64,000 bases of DNA from Notamacropus eugenii (GCF_028372415.1 NC_092874.1:119792744-119856743), one strand, 5' to 3'; counted from the first letter of the stretch, positions 23,768 to 38,081 are shown. Numbers and translations are program-made. Notes: a model not told the origin generated them from the sequence alone.

Positions 23768-23935
23768 TTGCTTGGTCACACAGCCAGCAAGTGAAGCAAG
23801 ATACTAAAACTCAGTTCTCTGTGCCCAAATCATGCCCCTATGTATGTGCCAGATGAGAGAGTGAGTTCTTCCAAGGCAGAGAGTGAACTCCTCAAGGGCA
23901 GGCTCAGGTTCATTTTTTCTGTCTCCTAGCTTGAT
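23768..23935. repeat. MIR remnant (minus) followed by an L2 3' remnant (plus)
   Basis: GGTCACACAGCCAGCAAGTG is the antisense MIR core. CTCCTCAAGGGCAGGCTC then matches the L2 3' end. With the preceding copy this makes most of the MEST-CEP41 spacer repeat-derived. Confidence 0.55.
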
Positions 23936-24565
23936 GAAAGGTTTGAGTATTTAACAAGAACAAAAGGTGTCGAACGTGTGAAATGTAACACCATTCTACT
24001 GAGGGGTGGGGGGAGACCATATATGTGCACAGGGTCCAAGTCCAGGGCTCCCCCGCCCCAACCCCAGGGAACACTACTCTGGCCTGGTCCCTGTGTCCAG
24101 TCAGCTTGTAGGTACAGCATGACATCTGCAGTAGGTGAAGATCTGCCCAAATGCCGTGGTAATTGTGTGCGTTCAGTTTAAAGCTGAGGTAGTTTGGTGC
24201 AAAAGAAATAAATCAGCCAGTCAACAATATGCCCGTGCTGCGAAGACCCGGAAGTTAAGTCTCTGATGTCAAAGAGCTGACCACGTGGGTGGGTGGGTGT
24301 GTTACATATGTGTGTATGCACGTAAGTATATGTCTGTGTAGAACGGATAATTCACTGCCAGGAGAACACAGTAGAGTATATAGTTTCGAGTCGTTTGCAG
24401 AGAGCCCTAGACTTGGAATCCGAGGACTTGGTCTGAGTCCCTGCTGCCGACTACGGCCCCCCACCTCTCCGAGCCGGGCTCCTCTGCGTTAATCCTTGCA
24501 CGACCCCCTGCCCGGGCTGGAGTGAGGGAACCTCAGAGAGGACCGGAGTCTTGGATCGGAGATAG

Positions 24566-24576
24566 AAGATGGCTGC
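24566..24576 (+). promoter_or_regulatory. YY1-like site
   Basis: AAGATGGCTGC matches the long YY1 consensus AAGATGGCGGC with one change. It lies between the two promoters, about 590 bp upstream of the CEP41 ATG. Confidence 0.4.
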
Positions 24577-24933
24577 TGGCAGCAGCCACCGTCCTGCGGT
24601 CCTAAGGATCCCCCTTGGGCTCAGAGCTGTTCATCTGCACACCCCTTTAATCTGAAGATGCTAATTTTAAAAAGAAAACAGCAAATCTCCCCGGCGCCTG
24701 GGTATGCCGGGAACCTCGTTTGGGGAGGGAGGGCCGGTGGTTCTGAGCGTGCCCTCCTCAGCCAAAAGCCCAACCCCACTTCTCTCTCTCGACACCTCCG
24801 GGCTCCCCAGGCTCCCGGGCTCGGCCGCCGCCGAGCTCCTCGGCTCTTCCCGCGCCGATGGGCGCCAGCCGTGGCTGCGTGGCAGCTGCCGGGCCCGGCA
24901 CACAGAGCCGAGATCTCCGGGGCGGCGTCTCGC

Positions 24934-24948
24934 GTTGCCCCTGGCAAC
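24934..24948 (+). promoter_or_regulatory. CEP41: RFX X-box upstream of CEP41
   Basis: GTTGCC and its exact inverted copy GGCAAC are separated by three bases, the form of an X-box bound by RFX factors that control cilium genes. It lies 205 bp upstream of the CEP41 ATG, a usual distance for ciliary promoters. Confidence 0.6.
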
Positions 24949-25025
24949 CACTGAGCGGCGTCTCGGACTGAGCCGGCGGGAGCGGGAGCAAGCGGCGCCG
25001 CGGTTGGTCCGCGGGAGAATCCGGA

Positions 25026-25048
25026 CCAATCAGATGAGAGGTCATTGG
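25026..25048. promoter_or_regulatory. CEP41: Pair of CCAAT boxes in the CEP41 promoter
   Basis: CCAAT at 25026-25030 (ACCAATCAG) and an inverted copy ATTGG at 25044-25048 fit NF-Y sites about 110-130 bp before the ATG, typical for a TATA-less CpG promoter. Confidence 0.45.
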
Positions 25049-25152
25049 AAGGCCGGCAGAGGAGGTTAGAGGTAGGAAGAGGAAAGTAGAGGCGGCAAAG
25101 GGGGAGGAGTCGGTAGCGGCTGGAATCCCAGGAGTCTGTCGGTTGGAGGAAG

Positions 25153-25185
25153 ATGTCTTCCCGAAGACACATTGGGGATCCTGAG
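25153..25185 (+). CDS. CEP41: CEP41 exon 1 (start)
   Basis: ATG at 25153 in the CpG island encodes [11 protein letters not shown], followed by the donor gtaagg in phase 0. Human begins MSLRRHIGNPE. The 5'UTR is unresolved but probably lies in 25060-25152. Confidence 0.95.
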
Positions 25186-28100
25186 GTAAGGGGGAGCTTC
25201 GGGCGATGGGAGGAAGGGCCTGCGGCCCGCGTCCAGGGAGCGGGTTCCACGTGGGCTGCTGGGGACTTGCGCCGTTGGGTGGACAGGGGGCTCCGGCAGA
25301 GCCGGCGTGATGCGACGCGAGGAGTCCCGAGCCCCGCGGCGGTGGCGGGAAGGGATGCTGGTTCTGGAGGGAGAAAAAGGAAGAAGGAGGGGAGAGGCCG
25401 GGAGCGGGGACTGAGCGAGGGAGGGAGGGAGGCCGCTCAGTTCAGTTCAGCAAGCTTTAGTCAGGAGACAAAGGAGAACGAACCGGACCCTGCCTTGGAG
25501 GAGCTCAGGCTCTGCGGGGTGGGGGTCGGGGCCGGAGGCGCTGATTCGGAGAAGGGCAGTCTTTGCTGGGGTGCTTCCCGGCGGCTCGGGTCAGGAAGGC
25601 CCCCTGGGGACTGGTGAGCTTTGCTGGAGCCGCAGCTGGAGGGAGCTGGGGGGTCTAAAAGGGAGGTGAGAAGGGAATGCCTCCCAGCTCGGGGCCCGCG
25701 GAGCGCCGCCTGCTTGAAAGGAGCGGGTGATGTGAGAGTAACGTGGAGCCTGGAAGGCCGCGGGGTGGGCTGCAGAGAGCGCGGCCTGGGTCCGGCCTGG
25801 GCTTGAGGGTACCGCTTTGGGAGCAGCCCGGCAAGGTCGCCTGGAGAGGGGCGCGGGGAGCCGTCGAGACCCGTGCGGAGGCCTTTTGGTAGAAGAGGAC
25901 CTCCAGGGACAAAACCGAGGATCTGGTGGGGTAAATGATGACCGCCCTGCCCAGAAAACGGACCGTGCTCCGCGCCCTGACCTTTACATCGGGGCCTGAG
26001 CACTCTCCTGTTTGAGGACGGGGTGCCTTTCACTTCGTGTTTTCAGTTTGTCCGCCTGAAATACTTTTTAATATAAGGTAGCTTTAAATGGATCCACTTC
26101 TAAATTGGTGCAAAAGTCACTTCCCTTAGGGGACTTTGCCTTAGTATCAGAAGTCTAGTTGAGAAATCTTGGGCAAGAAGGAAGAGGTGATTAAAATTTG
26201 GGGAAATGTAAATCTGTTTGACTGGCTGCAGACTCTTTTAAAATGAACAGTTCCCTTTGGTTCAGTTTCCAGTGAGCTGTGTAAATTGGTTACCAGATCC
26301 TCATCTCTTGTATTTGACTCATCTTTACCATTCCTGCTTGCTTTTAACCGTCTTAAATTCAGACTCTTGTTACCTGGACTACTGAAGTGGCTTTACTGGT
26401 CTCTTTTTGTTAAGATACTCCCTTCACCAGTCCATCTTTTACAGCAAACTGGTTTAATCTCAAGATGCTACTTTGATCACTTTACTCCCTGACTGAGAAA
26501 CCTCCAACTAATTCCAACAGAATAAAATCCAAACCTAGCCTGACATTTAAGACCCTACACAACTTTGTCCATTTTCAGTCTCTTATTTTCTGCTATACCA
26601 GCTTTTCATTTCAGTCAAACTGTCTCAAGCTTTCAACAGCCTGCTCACAGTAACCAGAACATGGCAATTGAAATATGGTACCTCTCCCACTCCTTTTCTC
26701 CCAGATGAACTTCTATCCTATAGAAGTCAACATGGATGCCATCTATCTTTATTTATGAAATCTCCTGACAGTGATCTCTTTTGCCTCTGAGTCTCATGAT
26801 TAAATACATTAGAGAGAAGTATAAAGCAAATTACTATTTGAAGTCCCAAGGATGATGGGTTGTTAATAACCAGGGTAAGGAGGGGACATTTCATAAAGGA
26901 GAGGAGGTGGTAATTGAGTTAAAGCATAGGTTGTTGTGTTTGCCCTTCCTTCTCGAAAAGGATCGTGACTTCAGGATGATGACATGAGTTGCAGTTGACT
27001 TTGATTTGAGTGAGGGAGGACTTTGCAAGGTCACCAGCTTCACTTTCTTCTCCTGAGCCATCTGGGTCCAGTGGCCTGATATTCATCAGGATGACTGGAG
27101 ATGGCCCAGGATGCACTGGGAGACCCTGGTCCTTTGAGCCTTAGGTCTTATCACATTCTCACTTTGAGTGAGATACACCCATTCAATGAATAGGCTTCTC
27201 TAAGTAATTACTCAAGGGATGGCCCCCTTCAATCCAAAAAAAAATAATCAAACTGGAAGGGGAAGACCCTCAGGGTTCCTGGGTAAAAGAGAAACAGTCA
27301 TCATTTAATATTTACATTCACTCTGTACTAGGTGGGTGGGGACTTGTCCAGTCCATGAGCACCAGAGTGAATTGGGTTTAAGGCTTGATCTTTGAGCAAG
27401 AAATGTAGCCAACAAACCCAGAGGAAAAAAGGCAGCTTTGGGCCATGGAGTGCACCTTCCCCTGGGTAGAACGTCAGAGGAGGAGAAGAGGAGCTGCTAC
27501 TCACTCCCAGGTTGTGTTTGTCCTTTGTTCTCAAAGAGGACCATGACATCAAGGTGATGACATGACTTGCAGTTGACTTTGATTTGAATGAGGGAAGGTT
27601 GTGCAAGGTCACCAACCTCACTTTCTTCTCCACAGCTTAGGTAGGAATTAAATGGATAAAACCTGGGGTAGAAAGGAATATTCCAGGAAGAGAGAGCAGG
27701 GCAAATAAATAAGTACAGAGAAGGCCAACTACTTTGATGGCAGAGTTGTTGAATTACAGATATAGCATAGAACATATAGAGAAATAAGGTGTGGGTATCT
27801 TTGGGTAATATCAGATTGTTGTAGGCCTTGAATTCAAACAAAGTAAAAGAATTTTAATTTTATTTCGTAGGCAATAGGGGCCAATGAAAATTTTTCAGCA
27901 GAGGAATAATGTACATAAGAAAAATTATTTTGGCACTATTATGAATTTCAAAGAAGGAACTTTGATTAGATGTGATCTAGGGAAGACTTCATGGAAGTGG
28001 TGGTATTATTTGAGCCGAGCAGTTGGAGGCTACATAGGATATGCAGAGATGACTTTTCTCTTTCCTATTAAGCTGAAAGTGCTCAGCCAAAAAGGGCCAT

Positions 28101-31100
28101 GTTTTCATCTGTCTTTGTGTCCTCTGTATTTGGGGCCCTCAGGAAATATTTGTAGAATAACTGACTCTCTTTGGAGCAGTCTTTTCTTTGCCTCCCAATC
28201 ACAAAGAACATTTATATGAATGGGAGAAAACCCTCATTGGAGGGAATTATAAAAAGTGTGAACTGTGATAAATTTATGGATCTTTAGCAATAATAGAACA
28301 CAAGTAGTATTTAGATTGTGGTTGGTCAAGAGCCAGAAATTAAACTAGTTACTGTGGATTAAGTGAGGCAGTGTGATAAAGAGAATTGAGAGCTAACCCT
28401 AGGAGTCAGGGAAGAACTGAGACACCTAGTGTCTGTGTGGCCCTGGACAAGTAAGTCACTTAGCCTCTCAGCATACCAAACAACTCTTTTTTGTGTCCTG
28501 GGGCCCTTGGGCATTCAGGGAAATGGTTTCTTTTGGACCTATTCTCAGAATACTGTTTTTAAATTAATAAAATTCATAGGATTACAAAGGAAACAGATTA
28601 TATTCAAATAACAGTTTTCAGAATGTTTAAAAAACAAGAACAACTTTACAGATCTTAGGTTAAGGACCACTGCTCTTTAACTTTTAGGCTACAGAATATT
28701 TGATTATCTGCATTTGTAGAGGGAGCTTCCTCACAAGAATTTCTCTCTTCTGATGAAATCACAGATCTGGACACATGCAATAATGGGAAAAGAAAAAAGA
28801 AGCCTTGCATTTTAAGAGAAATGTATGGATTTCATGTTAACCTATCACTTATTTGTCAACCTATATAGTCTTTCTCTTCAGTGTCCCCTGACATATGTGA
28901 CTTGCCTGCCCCAAATCTTAGCTGCTATTTCCTAAACCTTGGCATTCTCCCCTTTCCTTCCACCTTCATTTTTCCATTAGCCCAATTAATGTGGCTTTTC
29001 TTTCCTTCCAGTTTCTGACCAAAAGGATTCCACAGAACCCAAGGTATCAGCATGTCAAGACTAGACTTGACACTGGTGAGTAGGGATTAGAACTTTGGAG
29101 AAGTTATGGTCATATTAATAAATTGTATAATGACAAATAGTCAGCTGAGCAGCTAATTGGCAGGAGCTAGTGAATTATAACTGGCAGAATTTCCAGTTAG
29201 AACTTTCTGACCTAGCCTTTCTGAAGTCTGACCCAGGCTATATGCTTGATGTTTTTGTGGGATTGGGATTTCCTCATTTTCAAAAGTTACTAATTAAACA
29301 AATTATAACCACTTTATTCTCTCCCATATAGTGGTTACAGAGATAGCACCTGTATTGGTGTTTGAGGGATGGAGAAACTGAGGCATCATGAAATTTTATA
29401 CCATGCTCATTAAGTTAAAGAGCTAAAACAAAATCCAAGGATCTCCTCAACATTTCTGCTTCATATTTAACATATTTCTTCCCTTAAATTGGAAACACTG
29501 TGATATGTATATATATTTTTTTTCTTTTCAATCATTTGAGTGTCTGCTGCATGAAAATATCCCATGATGTTAAGATATTAACCATCGCTTTGTGATGGCG
29601 TTTCTGATGGATCATGGTCACAGTGATGGTCACACTGAGGCGCATTTACCATTACCTAGGATTCTCTCCCAGCAGCCATCCTCTGCTATGACTGAGGAAG
29701 AACACTTCATGAAACAAAGGTGTTCACTTCAATCTTTTCTTCTAGTTTGCCTCTTCCTCATAGTGCTTAATTATGTACACAGTTCATCACTTAAACAGAT
29801 TTAAGTGTTTTAAATAGGATGTACTACTGCAACATACAATTTCTGCCTTTAACCAAGGAATTCGATGCTTTGTAAATATTCGTCCTTACAAAATCCCTGG
29901 TTTATGGAGAGATGAACAGCAACCCTACTTATAAAGAACTGGAAATTGAGGCCCAGAGACTTGGAGTCCCAATGTTAGGAAAAGGAGTCAACACAAGAAT
30001 TTCAAGGACAGAGGAATCCTAGAATCCCAGGAATCCTGCCTTCAAGTCCAATATACTTGACTTTCTCTGCTGTTTTCTCCTTTCCTGTATTTCTTCTATC
30101 ATCCAATACCATCAACTACGCCATCTCCACTTGTCTACACTTCTGGAATAAACCCTTCTGTGAGGTCTGCACCCAAATTAAGAACACTTTGTTTACTCTG
30201 GGATACGCCAACATAATGGAATTTTGTGCATCCAGAATTTTAAAGGTTGTGATTAGTTTCAGATGGATATTTTTTCCTTTACATTTCAATGTCATTATAT
30301 TTTCATAATTTTTCTTTTTCCTGAAAAAGGTCTCAGAATTATTATTTCTAGTGGAGGAAAGTTCCTTCTCTCCCCTATGAGATCAAGGCAGAAGTTTAAA
30401 CTCCATAACATTGTTTGTGAAATTCTTAATTTTTTTGTAAAGGAGATGTTCGTAGTTGAATTTTGTAGTGCTCATCAAATCCTTACATCCTTCCACTTGA
30501 TGATCTAATAAACTATCTTTTAATTAGCTTGATTATGGTTTGGGGGAAGCAAATGTAATTTTTTGCTTAAAACTCAAGTTCAGGTTGTTTTTTTTTTCTA
30601 AGTCAAATATTGGAATGTTTTTACTTTAGTTTGAGCTTTTTTATTGCTCTGTGAGTTTTGTGCCACACTGAAATGTGGGCTTCAAGTGACTTGGAACTCC
30701 AGGTATAAATGGATTTAATCTATAGAGTTTCAGAAGACTTTGCAGTCAGAGCAGTAGAAAGAAGCAGGAGGCTTACCGAGCGTTTTGAAATCCCAGGCTA
30801 AATCAATGGGTCTTCAATTTTTTCTTACAAACAGTGGGCGATTCAGAATTCAACTCAAGAGGTTATGAATTCCCGTGATGTTGCCTCCTGTCTTCAACAA
30901 AATAATCTACTCCCGAAATCTTCAAAGACCTCAGTCTTCTTCCTGGGTAAAGATTCCTTTTTTTCCTCTGTTTTTCTGAGTCTGTAGTTCACTGGAACTT
31001 AAATACTGATTTGTAAACAGTCAGAAATCTCAGATTTTGAACCTCCATTTTTTTTCTTCTTTTCGTATGTACTTCATAATCCTAAGAGTATATCACTGAC

Positions 31101-34100
31101 TTTACAGAGTGTTATCACAGCATCATTAATTGGACTCAGTCCCCAGTGAAATTTCTTATGTGTGTTATTCAATTACCCTTCCACTGTTCTCATGTTTTAA
31201 TTATTTTTCATGGGTGCCTAGCTCAGACCAGAGCTACAGCCTTATTATCCACTCACTCATAAAGTCTTTAGTCACCACTTTTATCTTTTTCTAATTTAGA
31301 ATTTTTCTGACTTTCCAAAATACTTAGTTTCTTGAGTTTTCTGCTTTCTTTTGTCTTTCTTATTCAGCACTACACTTTTATCTCCACACTTCTTCTTTGT
31401 CTAAATGTCTGCTAACTGGAGTTAATAAAGGAGAACTGCTCTACCTTTCATGATTTCTACCCCTCCAAAACAGGACACTTCTTTTCAGAGAAGGGAAGTA
31501 GAGAAATGTAAATATATCTCAGTCACTGGTGTTATGGCTTATAAAACATTGTCCAAGTTAGGGCATCATTGCCTGGAACACTTTCTTATCGTATTAGCAA
31601 AATGCAAATGAAATTCATGTTAGGAAGTAACAGAAAAGAATCTAATTTAATGAGTTGTGTTGACTAGATGTATCCAATAAATGAGAATCACCCTTGACTG
31701 AGTCAGTCGAGAAATGACAGATTTTTCTGTGGATTTTTATTTTAAAATTTTGTTATTTGCCTTATCTTCTTAAATGATGGTCACCAGAAAGGCCATTGGA
31801 CTGGTCATCAGGATACCTGTTAGTCTTGACCTTGGCAGTAATTCACTCTTTGACTATTAGCAAGGTCTCAGTTTCTAAGGTCCCTTTCAGCTCCAAAATT
31901 CTGTGATTATCTGATTCTGTGTTATATATTCTGAGGCTGCTTTAGAGCCCAAGAGAATTTAGCATATTAAAAAATGCTATAAATTTGTACACAGCTTTAA
32001 AAAACACCAGTATAAAAAAATCCAAACTTAGATACCTTGTAATTTAGGATGTGGAATCTTTATTTTTTTGCTTTCTTGTATTAGTAAAGTAATTACTTTA
32101 ACAATAACAATTTACATTTGTAAAGTGCTTTCATGATTACAATCCTGTAAAGTATAGGTAGTAAAAGTATTCTTATCCATCCTCATTTTACAGATGAGGA
32201 AACTGGCTCATAGAGGTTGACTCTGCCCACAACCACACAGCTAGTTTGAGACCCAGAACTTGCATCTAATTCTCCTGACTCCATGTTCGACCCTCTTTGA
32301 ATATAGTGTGTTGTCTCTGTAGTAAATTTCATTCATTGAACAGATATTCATTCTATCATCAGATATTCAGTTAAATGCTCATTATATAAGGGGTACTGTA
32401 CAAAAATTAGCTAAGACATTTTATCATGGAGCTTAAAGTCTAGTAGAGAAGATAGGACAGATACGTAAAACCATGAGAAAATTCATAGGAAAGTACAGAG
32501 TACCATGTGCAGTCTGAATGGGGAAAGCTCAGGGAAGGACTGGGAAAGTCTTCAAGGAAGAGATGGCATTTTCAATGGATAGAATTTCCAGACATGGAGT
32601 GGAGATCAGGGAGATCATTTTAGTCGCAGGAAACTGTGGAAGTCTATAAGTTGGTTGTCAGTTTTCCTGGAAGGTAGTACCTTTGGAGAGATGGAAACGT
32701 GGGAAGGATACCATATTGCAGAAAGTTTTGAATTCCAAGCCAAAGAACTTGTCAAATAGGCAATAGGGAACCTTCAGAAAGTTTTGACCAAAGGAATACC
32801 CTGACTCATCTGCGTAGAAGGAAGATTAATCAGGCATTTGTATAGAGGAGCGATAGGAAATTAATTGGAAAGATAAGTAGGGGTTGGATTGTGGAAGCCT
32901 TGAATGTCAGGTGTGATGGGTTTGGGCTTTTTACAGTAGGCAGTAGTGTTGAGTAGGGGGCTCAGTAGGACCAGGGTGTTATTTCAGGAAGATTAATCTA
33001 ATGACAGTCTGGAGAATAGATGGGTGCAAGGGTTGTCAGGAGACCAGAAGACCAGTTAGAAGGAGGCATCACAGCGGTTGGGATACAGTGTAACAAGGGC
33101 CCGAAGGAGGGCAGAGGTACTAAAATATGAGTCATTTGACAAAAAACTCAGTTCAGGCACAGTACTTTAGGAATGCCTCTTTCTCAAAACAGGCTGTACA
33201 ACTATTAACATAAAATGGGTCCTACTGCCAGTTTCATTAATAGAATGTACTGACCAAAAAGCTCTTGAATGAACTGCGAGCCAGTATGCAAGGCTGTGCC
33301 CAGAGCCAACAGCAGTCTAAGTGGGGCAGGCTGGCAGGATGCTATCTCACTTTTCAGGAAGACGAGAGTCCAACCTTTAGATTATGTTGGTATAAGTACT
33401 TAGCTGCTTAACCTCACTGAGCCTCAGTTTCTTTATTTGTAAAATAAAGATGTTATGCTTAACCTCACAGAGATCAAATGAGATAAAGCATTTTGTAAAC
33501 CTTTAACCAGTGTAAACATCAGCTTACTAAACAGGATAAAACCAGATTCCTTCCTTAGTCCTACAATTGAAACAACTTGCACCACCTTTTCGTCTCTCAC
33601 TTCAGTACTGTTTCTGAGATTCTGTTTCCTTGGGGGAATGCTAAACAGTTTCTGACCACTTGTCCTAGATTTTGGTTTTGGTTTTGCCAGTGTTGTTTAA
33701 TGGTTTTGAAAGACTCCTCTGCTGGCTTCCCCCTTGTATAAAATAACAGAACAGCGCTAACCTAACTCACAGGGTTGTTGTGAGGTTGCTACAAATGATT
33801 GTAAAAATATTGTGTAGACTTTGAAGTGCTATGTAAATGCTCTGTGTAACTGTTTAACAATCACTTAATAAAATTAATAAACACAAGATGATACAGCAAT
33901 GGTATAAAATACTTCGTAAGTGGAAAATGCTTTTTAAGTCATCATGGAAAATATTACTTTCAGTAATAAAGACTGTGTAGGATCACACTCACTGTTGTTT
34001 TATTTCTATTATGCGTCCTGGGGAGCTTAAGTACAAAGTGGCCCTCACCCACTGCTAGGGAGATAATAACGCTTGTCCATAGCTGTCCCACAGACTGTGC

Positions 34101-37100
34101 AAGTTTTCAAAATTGTGTACATAAGATACTGAACTCTTTTACAAACATGAATTTAGTAAGCCATATTAGAAACTCAGAGGCTCTGGGTTCTGATTCTGGC
34201 CCTGCCACTTCTCAATCATGTGAACCTCAGCGAATCACTCAACCCCTCTCCTCCTGGTGCCTCAGTTTCCCCATTAATGATTTCCTCAATACAAGAAGTA
34301 TAAAACTATAATATTTCACCTCATGGCAGAATAATACAGGATATATAATTACAAATGGCTAAAAATCACAATGTGTAGTGCTATGCAGACAGCCCTAGAT
34401 GTCGAGTCAGAAGACTTGATTTCAGAACCTGGCCCTGTCTCTTAAACTGCCAACCCTTGTAAGTTTGAGAAAGTCATTTAATCTTTCTGGACCTCAGTTC
34501 ATTTGTAAAATGAGAAGGTTGGGAAACTGGACCTCTAAGGTCCCAGTCCTAAATCCATGATCCTATTGGGAATATTATCAATTCCCCTCATTGTAGGAGT
34601 CAGTCTCACTCACCCTTGCCTTCAGTGGGATGGGGTGGGAAAAAGATTGTCTGGGGACAACTTTGAATTCCTTTAGAGCATTTTTTAGTACATTCCTAGT
34701 GGGAAAGACCAGAGTTAATTCTAGGACTCTGTTTGGGGGGGTTCAGACCTATTCTAGACTGGACTCCTAAATAGACTGAAAACTTCAGGAAACTACTAGA
34801 ACTGATGGTATCTCTAAAAACCTTTGGAGTAGAAATGACTCAGTTCCAGGCCAGACTTTCCAAGGTTTCTCTCAACTAAAACCACTGCTTCCCCTATAAT
34901 CCACCTATAGATTAGATAGACTGAACCTGCCCTGGGCACCAGGACCAGTAAGGACATATGGCTTGGTGTTAACACGTGTAGTAAAACTTGATTTTAGTTT
35001 GGATTTTGTGAAATAACAATATGAAGTATTAATGATAATTGAAATAGAAGACTGTTTTATGTATATGGCTAATGAATCTCCTGAATTTCAGAGCAAGGAG
35101 TGTATCTTTGGCCCAAACCTGAAGACTAATTTAGAGGCGTTCTTCAGCTGTCTAGTTACTACCATCTTAGAGACATTTATTTTTTCTAAATTTGGCTTGG
35201 TTAGGTCTCCCAAAGGTATGAGTACAAACTATCCTTAGGTAAACTTTATAAAAGGGAAAAAATCAAAAGCTTTTTTTCCTTTCCAGGTGGCCTAATAAAT
35301 ACTTCCCAAATTGACTTGAAACAGACCCAGTAAAAAATGGCAACATCTGATTGAAAGCAAAGATTCCACCCACTCACTAGAGCGATCCTGGCTGGCCTAC
35401 TTTTAATTTGAAAACTTCCCAAACCACCTTGGCTAGCATTCCCTTCATACTGTAGACCCGACACTTTACAGGGAACTGGATGTGATCCACTGTAGTGGTA
35501 AACCTTGTTGTTTCCTAGAAAATCCAGTCTTCTGTGAGCTTGACAAGGCTGTGTGTGGTTCAGATCATCACATCAGCCTGACTTCTAGAGAAAAGGAGAA
35601 AATGTGCAGACCCAGAGGAGGCTTCAGGAAATGTTGATTGCATGGCCACGCATGCAGACAACACCCTGGACATTCAAAGGGTGATAACGTCTGGTCCTCC
35701 TTTCTTGGCCTGTATTTCCACAGAGAATGATTACTGTGGAATAAGCAACTTGGACCTGTGACTTCACTGCTCTGGAGTACTCCCAAGTGAGGAAACTCCT
35801 CTGCCTAAGCAGGTTGGCACTTCTTTTTCGATTTAGAGTCTTAGTTGCCTTAGAGTGCTGAGAGGCTTTTAATTGACTTTGCCTGAGGAGAGGGTGTCAC
35901 ACAGCCAGTCTGTGTCAGTGGTGGGACTCGAATCCAGCCTGATTTTCCTGGCTTCAAGGCCTGCTCTCTATCCACTATCTCCTATGGCAGAATGAAAGGG
36001 AAAAAATTAACTTTAAGTCAGAAAAAAAAAAAGTAGATAAAACTTGTCTAAGTAATATTTTTCATATACTGTAGGGAGATAACTCTGGGGCCTCTAAATA
36101 TTCACAGGTTGTGTACCTATGCCCCAAGCTATATTTTTTCAAAACATTCCTCTGCCTTTTAATGAATAGAATAGTTCATGAGAAAAAAAATTGTTTACCT
36201 AGCTGAGCAAATTTATGTTCTTCAGAATTCTAGTGAGAGTTGAGAAGATTTAGAACAGTTTTGTTTCTCCCTCCCTTATTCCATTGTATTACTCATTTTC
36301 TTATATTGAAAATCATCTAAAACCTTTATTCTCTTTTTGTAGGTAGCAGTATGACCAAATATACTCAGAAACTAGAAGAAATTAAAAAAAGTAAGTAACA
36401 CTGAAAATTAGAGGAAATTGAGGTTTTATAATTGCCATTGACTTTTTCATCCTTACTATTGTGGTTCTATGAATATTCATGTATCCAGGGCTTATTGTCA
36501 GGTTTGGGGTCCAGGGAGTGAGTGTGTTTGTGTGTGTCTGTGTCTGTGTCTATATGTGTGTCTATGTGACAGAGAGAGAGAGAAAATGAAGGAAGGAAGG
36601 AGAAAATTTGAGATACATAAGTCTAGAGACTGAAAGGGGTATACAAATAAACTAAATTGTGGAAACCCAGAGGTGGAGGGAAGGAGGCAGAGGGAGAAAA
36701 GGAAGGAGAGAGAGAGGAGGTCAGGGGTAGAGAAAGAAAGAGAAAAATAGGGAAAAAGAGGAGGAGATGGGGAGGGAGAGAGAAAGGGAAAGAGAGAGAA
36801 GAGACAGAGATTGGGAACCAGAGGTAGGCATCTTGGAAGCCATTGTATGGACCAAGGGCAGCTTAGAGACTTTGTCTTCTGCCTTTGTGTCACAGTCTCT
36901 GCTCAGTGAACAACCCACACCTGTCTGGTTATCTAGAATAAAATGTCAGCCTGTAAAATTGGGGGATCTGCCAGCTCAAGGCCTGCTGGTCTTTTTTTTC
37001 TTTCATTCCACAGGGGGATATTCATATTGAGAAGTAGGTTATGGGCTGCTGGAATGAGCACTGGAATCATGAGGACGGTGTAATGATTGCAGCATCGTCT

Positions 37101-38040
37101 AAGACTGCCTTAGCAGCTTGGAGCTAATTGCTTAACTCTCCTATCTGTTTCTCCATATTCCAGAAAAGGATAATAATCCTTCATGATTTTTTTTTAGTAC
37201 AACAAACCATAAAGTATGACTAAAGTGCTTTGAAATCCTTTAAGGTATTATTATCTGCTTTTAATTCTATTCTGGGTCTAATTTTCCTCTGAGAACATGT
37301 CCACCTCATGTTTTTATTATTATTAGGCAAAAGTGAGATGCTGTCTAGTATATTGAACGGGACTGTGATTTTTCATGCTAGGTACAAAGCTCTTAGAGAA
37401 TATCACACACCAAGATCACAGTTAACGCAGAAGTTTGGAGTGTGGGGGGGCAGTCTAATACTTCCCACGTGGGAACACTGACGTGTTTATAATGCAAAAG
37501 AATAGTCAGCTAGACAAAGCAGAGAGATGCCTTGAAAGAAAAGCCAACTTGTTTATTGATGGAAGTTCCAGACCTGGGCCTGAACTAGACCCATCTTCAG
37601 GAAACTTGTCCAGTCAGGGACTATTTTTCTCTCAACAAAAACCTCTAGATTTAAAAGTCCACTTGTTTCTGCGCTTGGTGAACTACTAGTGACTTGGCCA
37701 AACCAGGCATTGGATGTGGGCTTGAGAGAAGCTTGACTTGCTCCTTCTGTTTTACACTGTGAAATGGGAAGCCCTTGAGGTCAGAGGACCTGAGTTTGAC
37801 TCCCAGCTCCACCGCTTAGTATTCACACAAGTAAACAAATCTGAACCTCAGTTTCCTCCTCTGTGAAAGGCAGGGCTTCGACTGTATGACCTCTAAGGCT
37901 CCCTCTACTTCTGGCTCTGTGTTCTATGGATATATACTCTTGTGAGAACTAGCAGTAAGGACAACCTGAAAAGTTTTGGTTTTATATCAAAATCTCCCCC
38001 TTGTTCTTGTTCTCTCTCTCTCTCTCTCTCCCTCTCTCTC

Positions 38041-38081
<41 letters not shown>

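Larger units (their letters stand above)
24690..25900. promoter_or_regulatory. CEP41: CEP41 CpG island / promoter region
   Basis: A GC- and CpG-rich stretch surrounds the first exon of CEP41 and the start of intron 1. It includes an X-box, CCAAT boxes and the ATG. Transcription probably starts in 25060-25140. Confidence 0.75.

Noticed and set aside
24621..25250. 209-codon minus-strand frame opposite CEP41 exon 1
   Set aside because: CpG islands commonly give long open frames. No domain is recognised and it overlaps the CEP41 promoter and start.
36498..36918. 131-codon minus-strand frame rich in S, L, P and F
   Set aside because: It covers a GA/TG simple-repeat region in a CEP41 intron.
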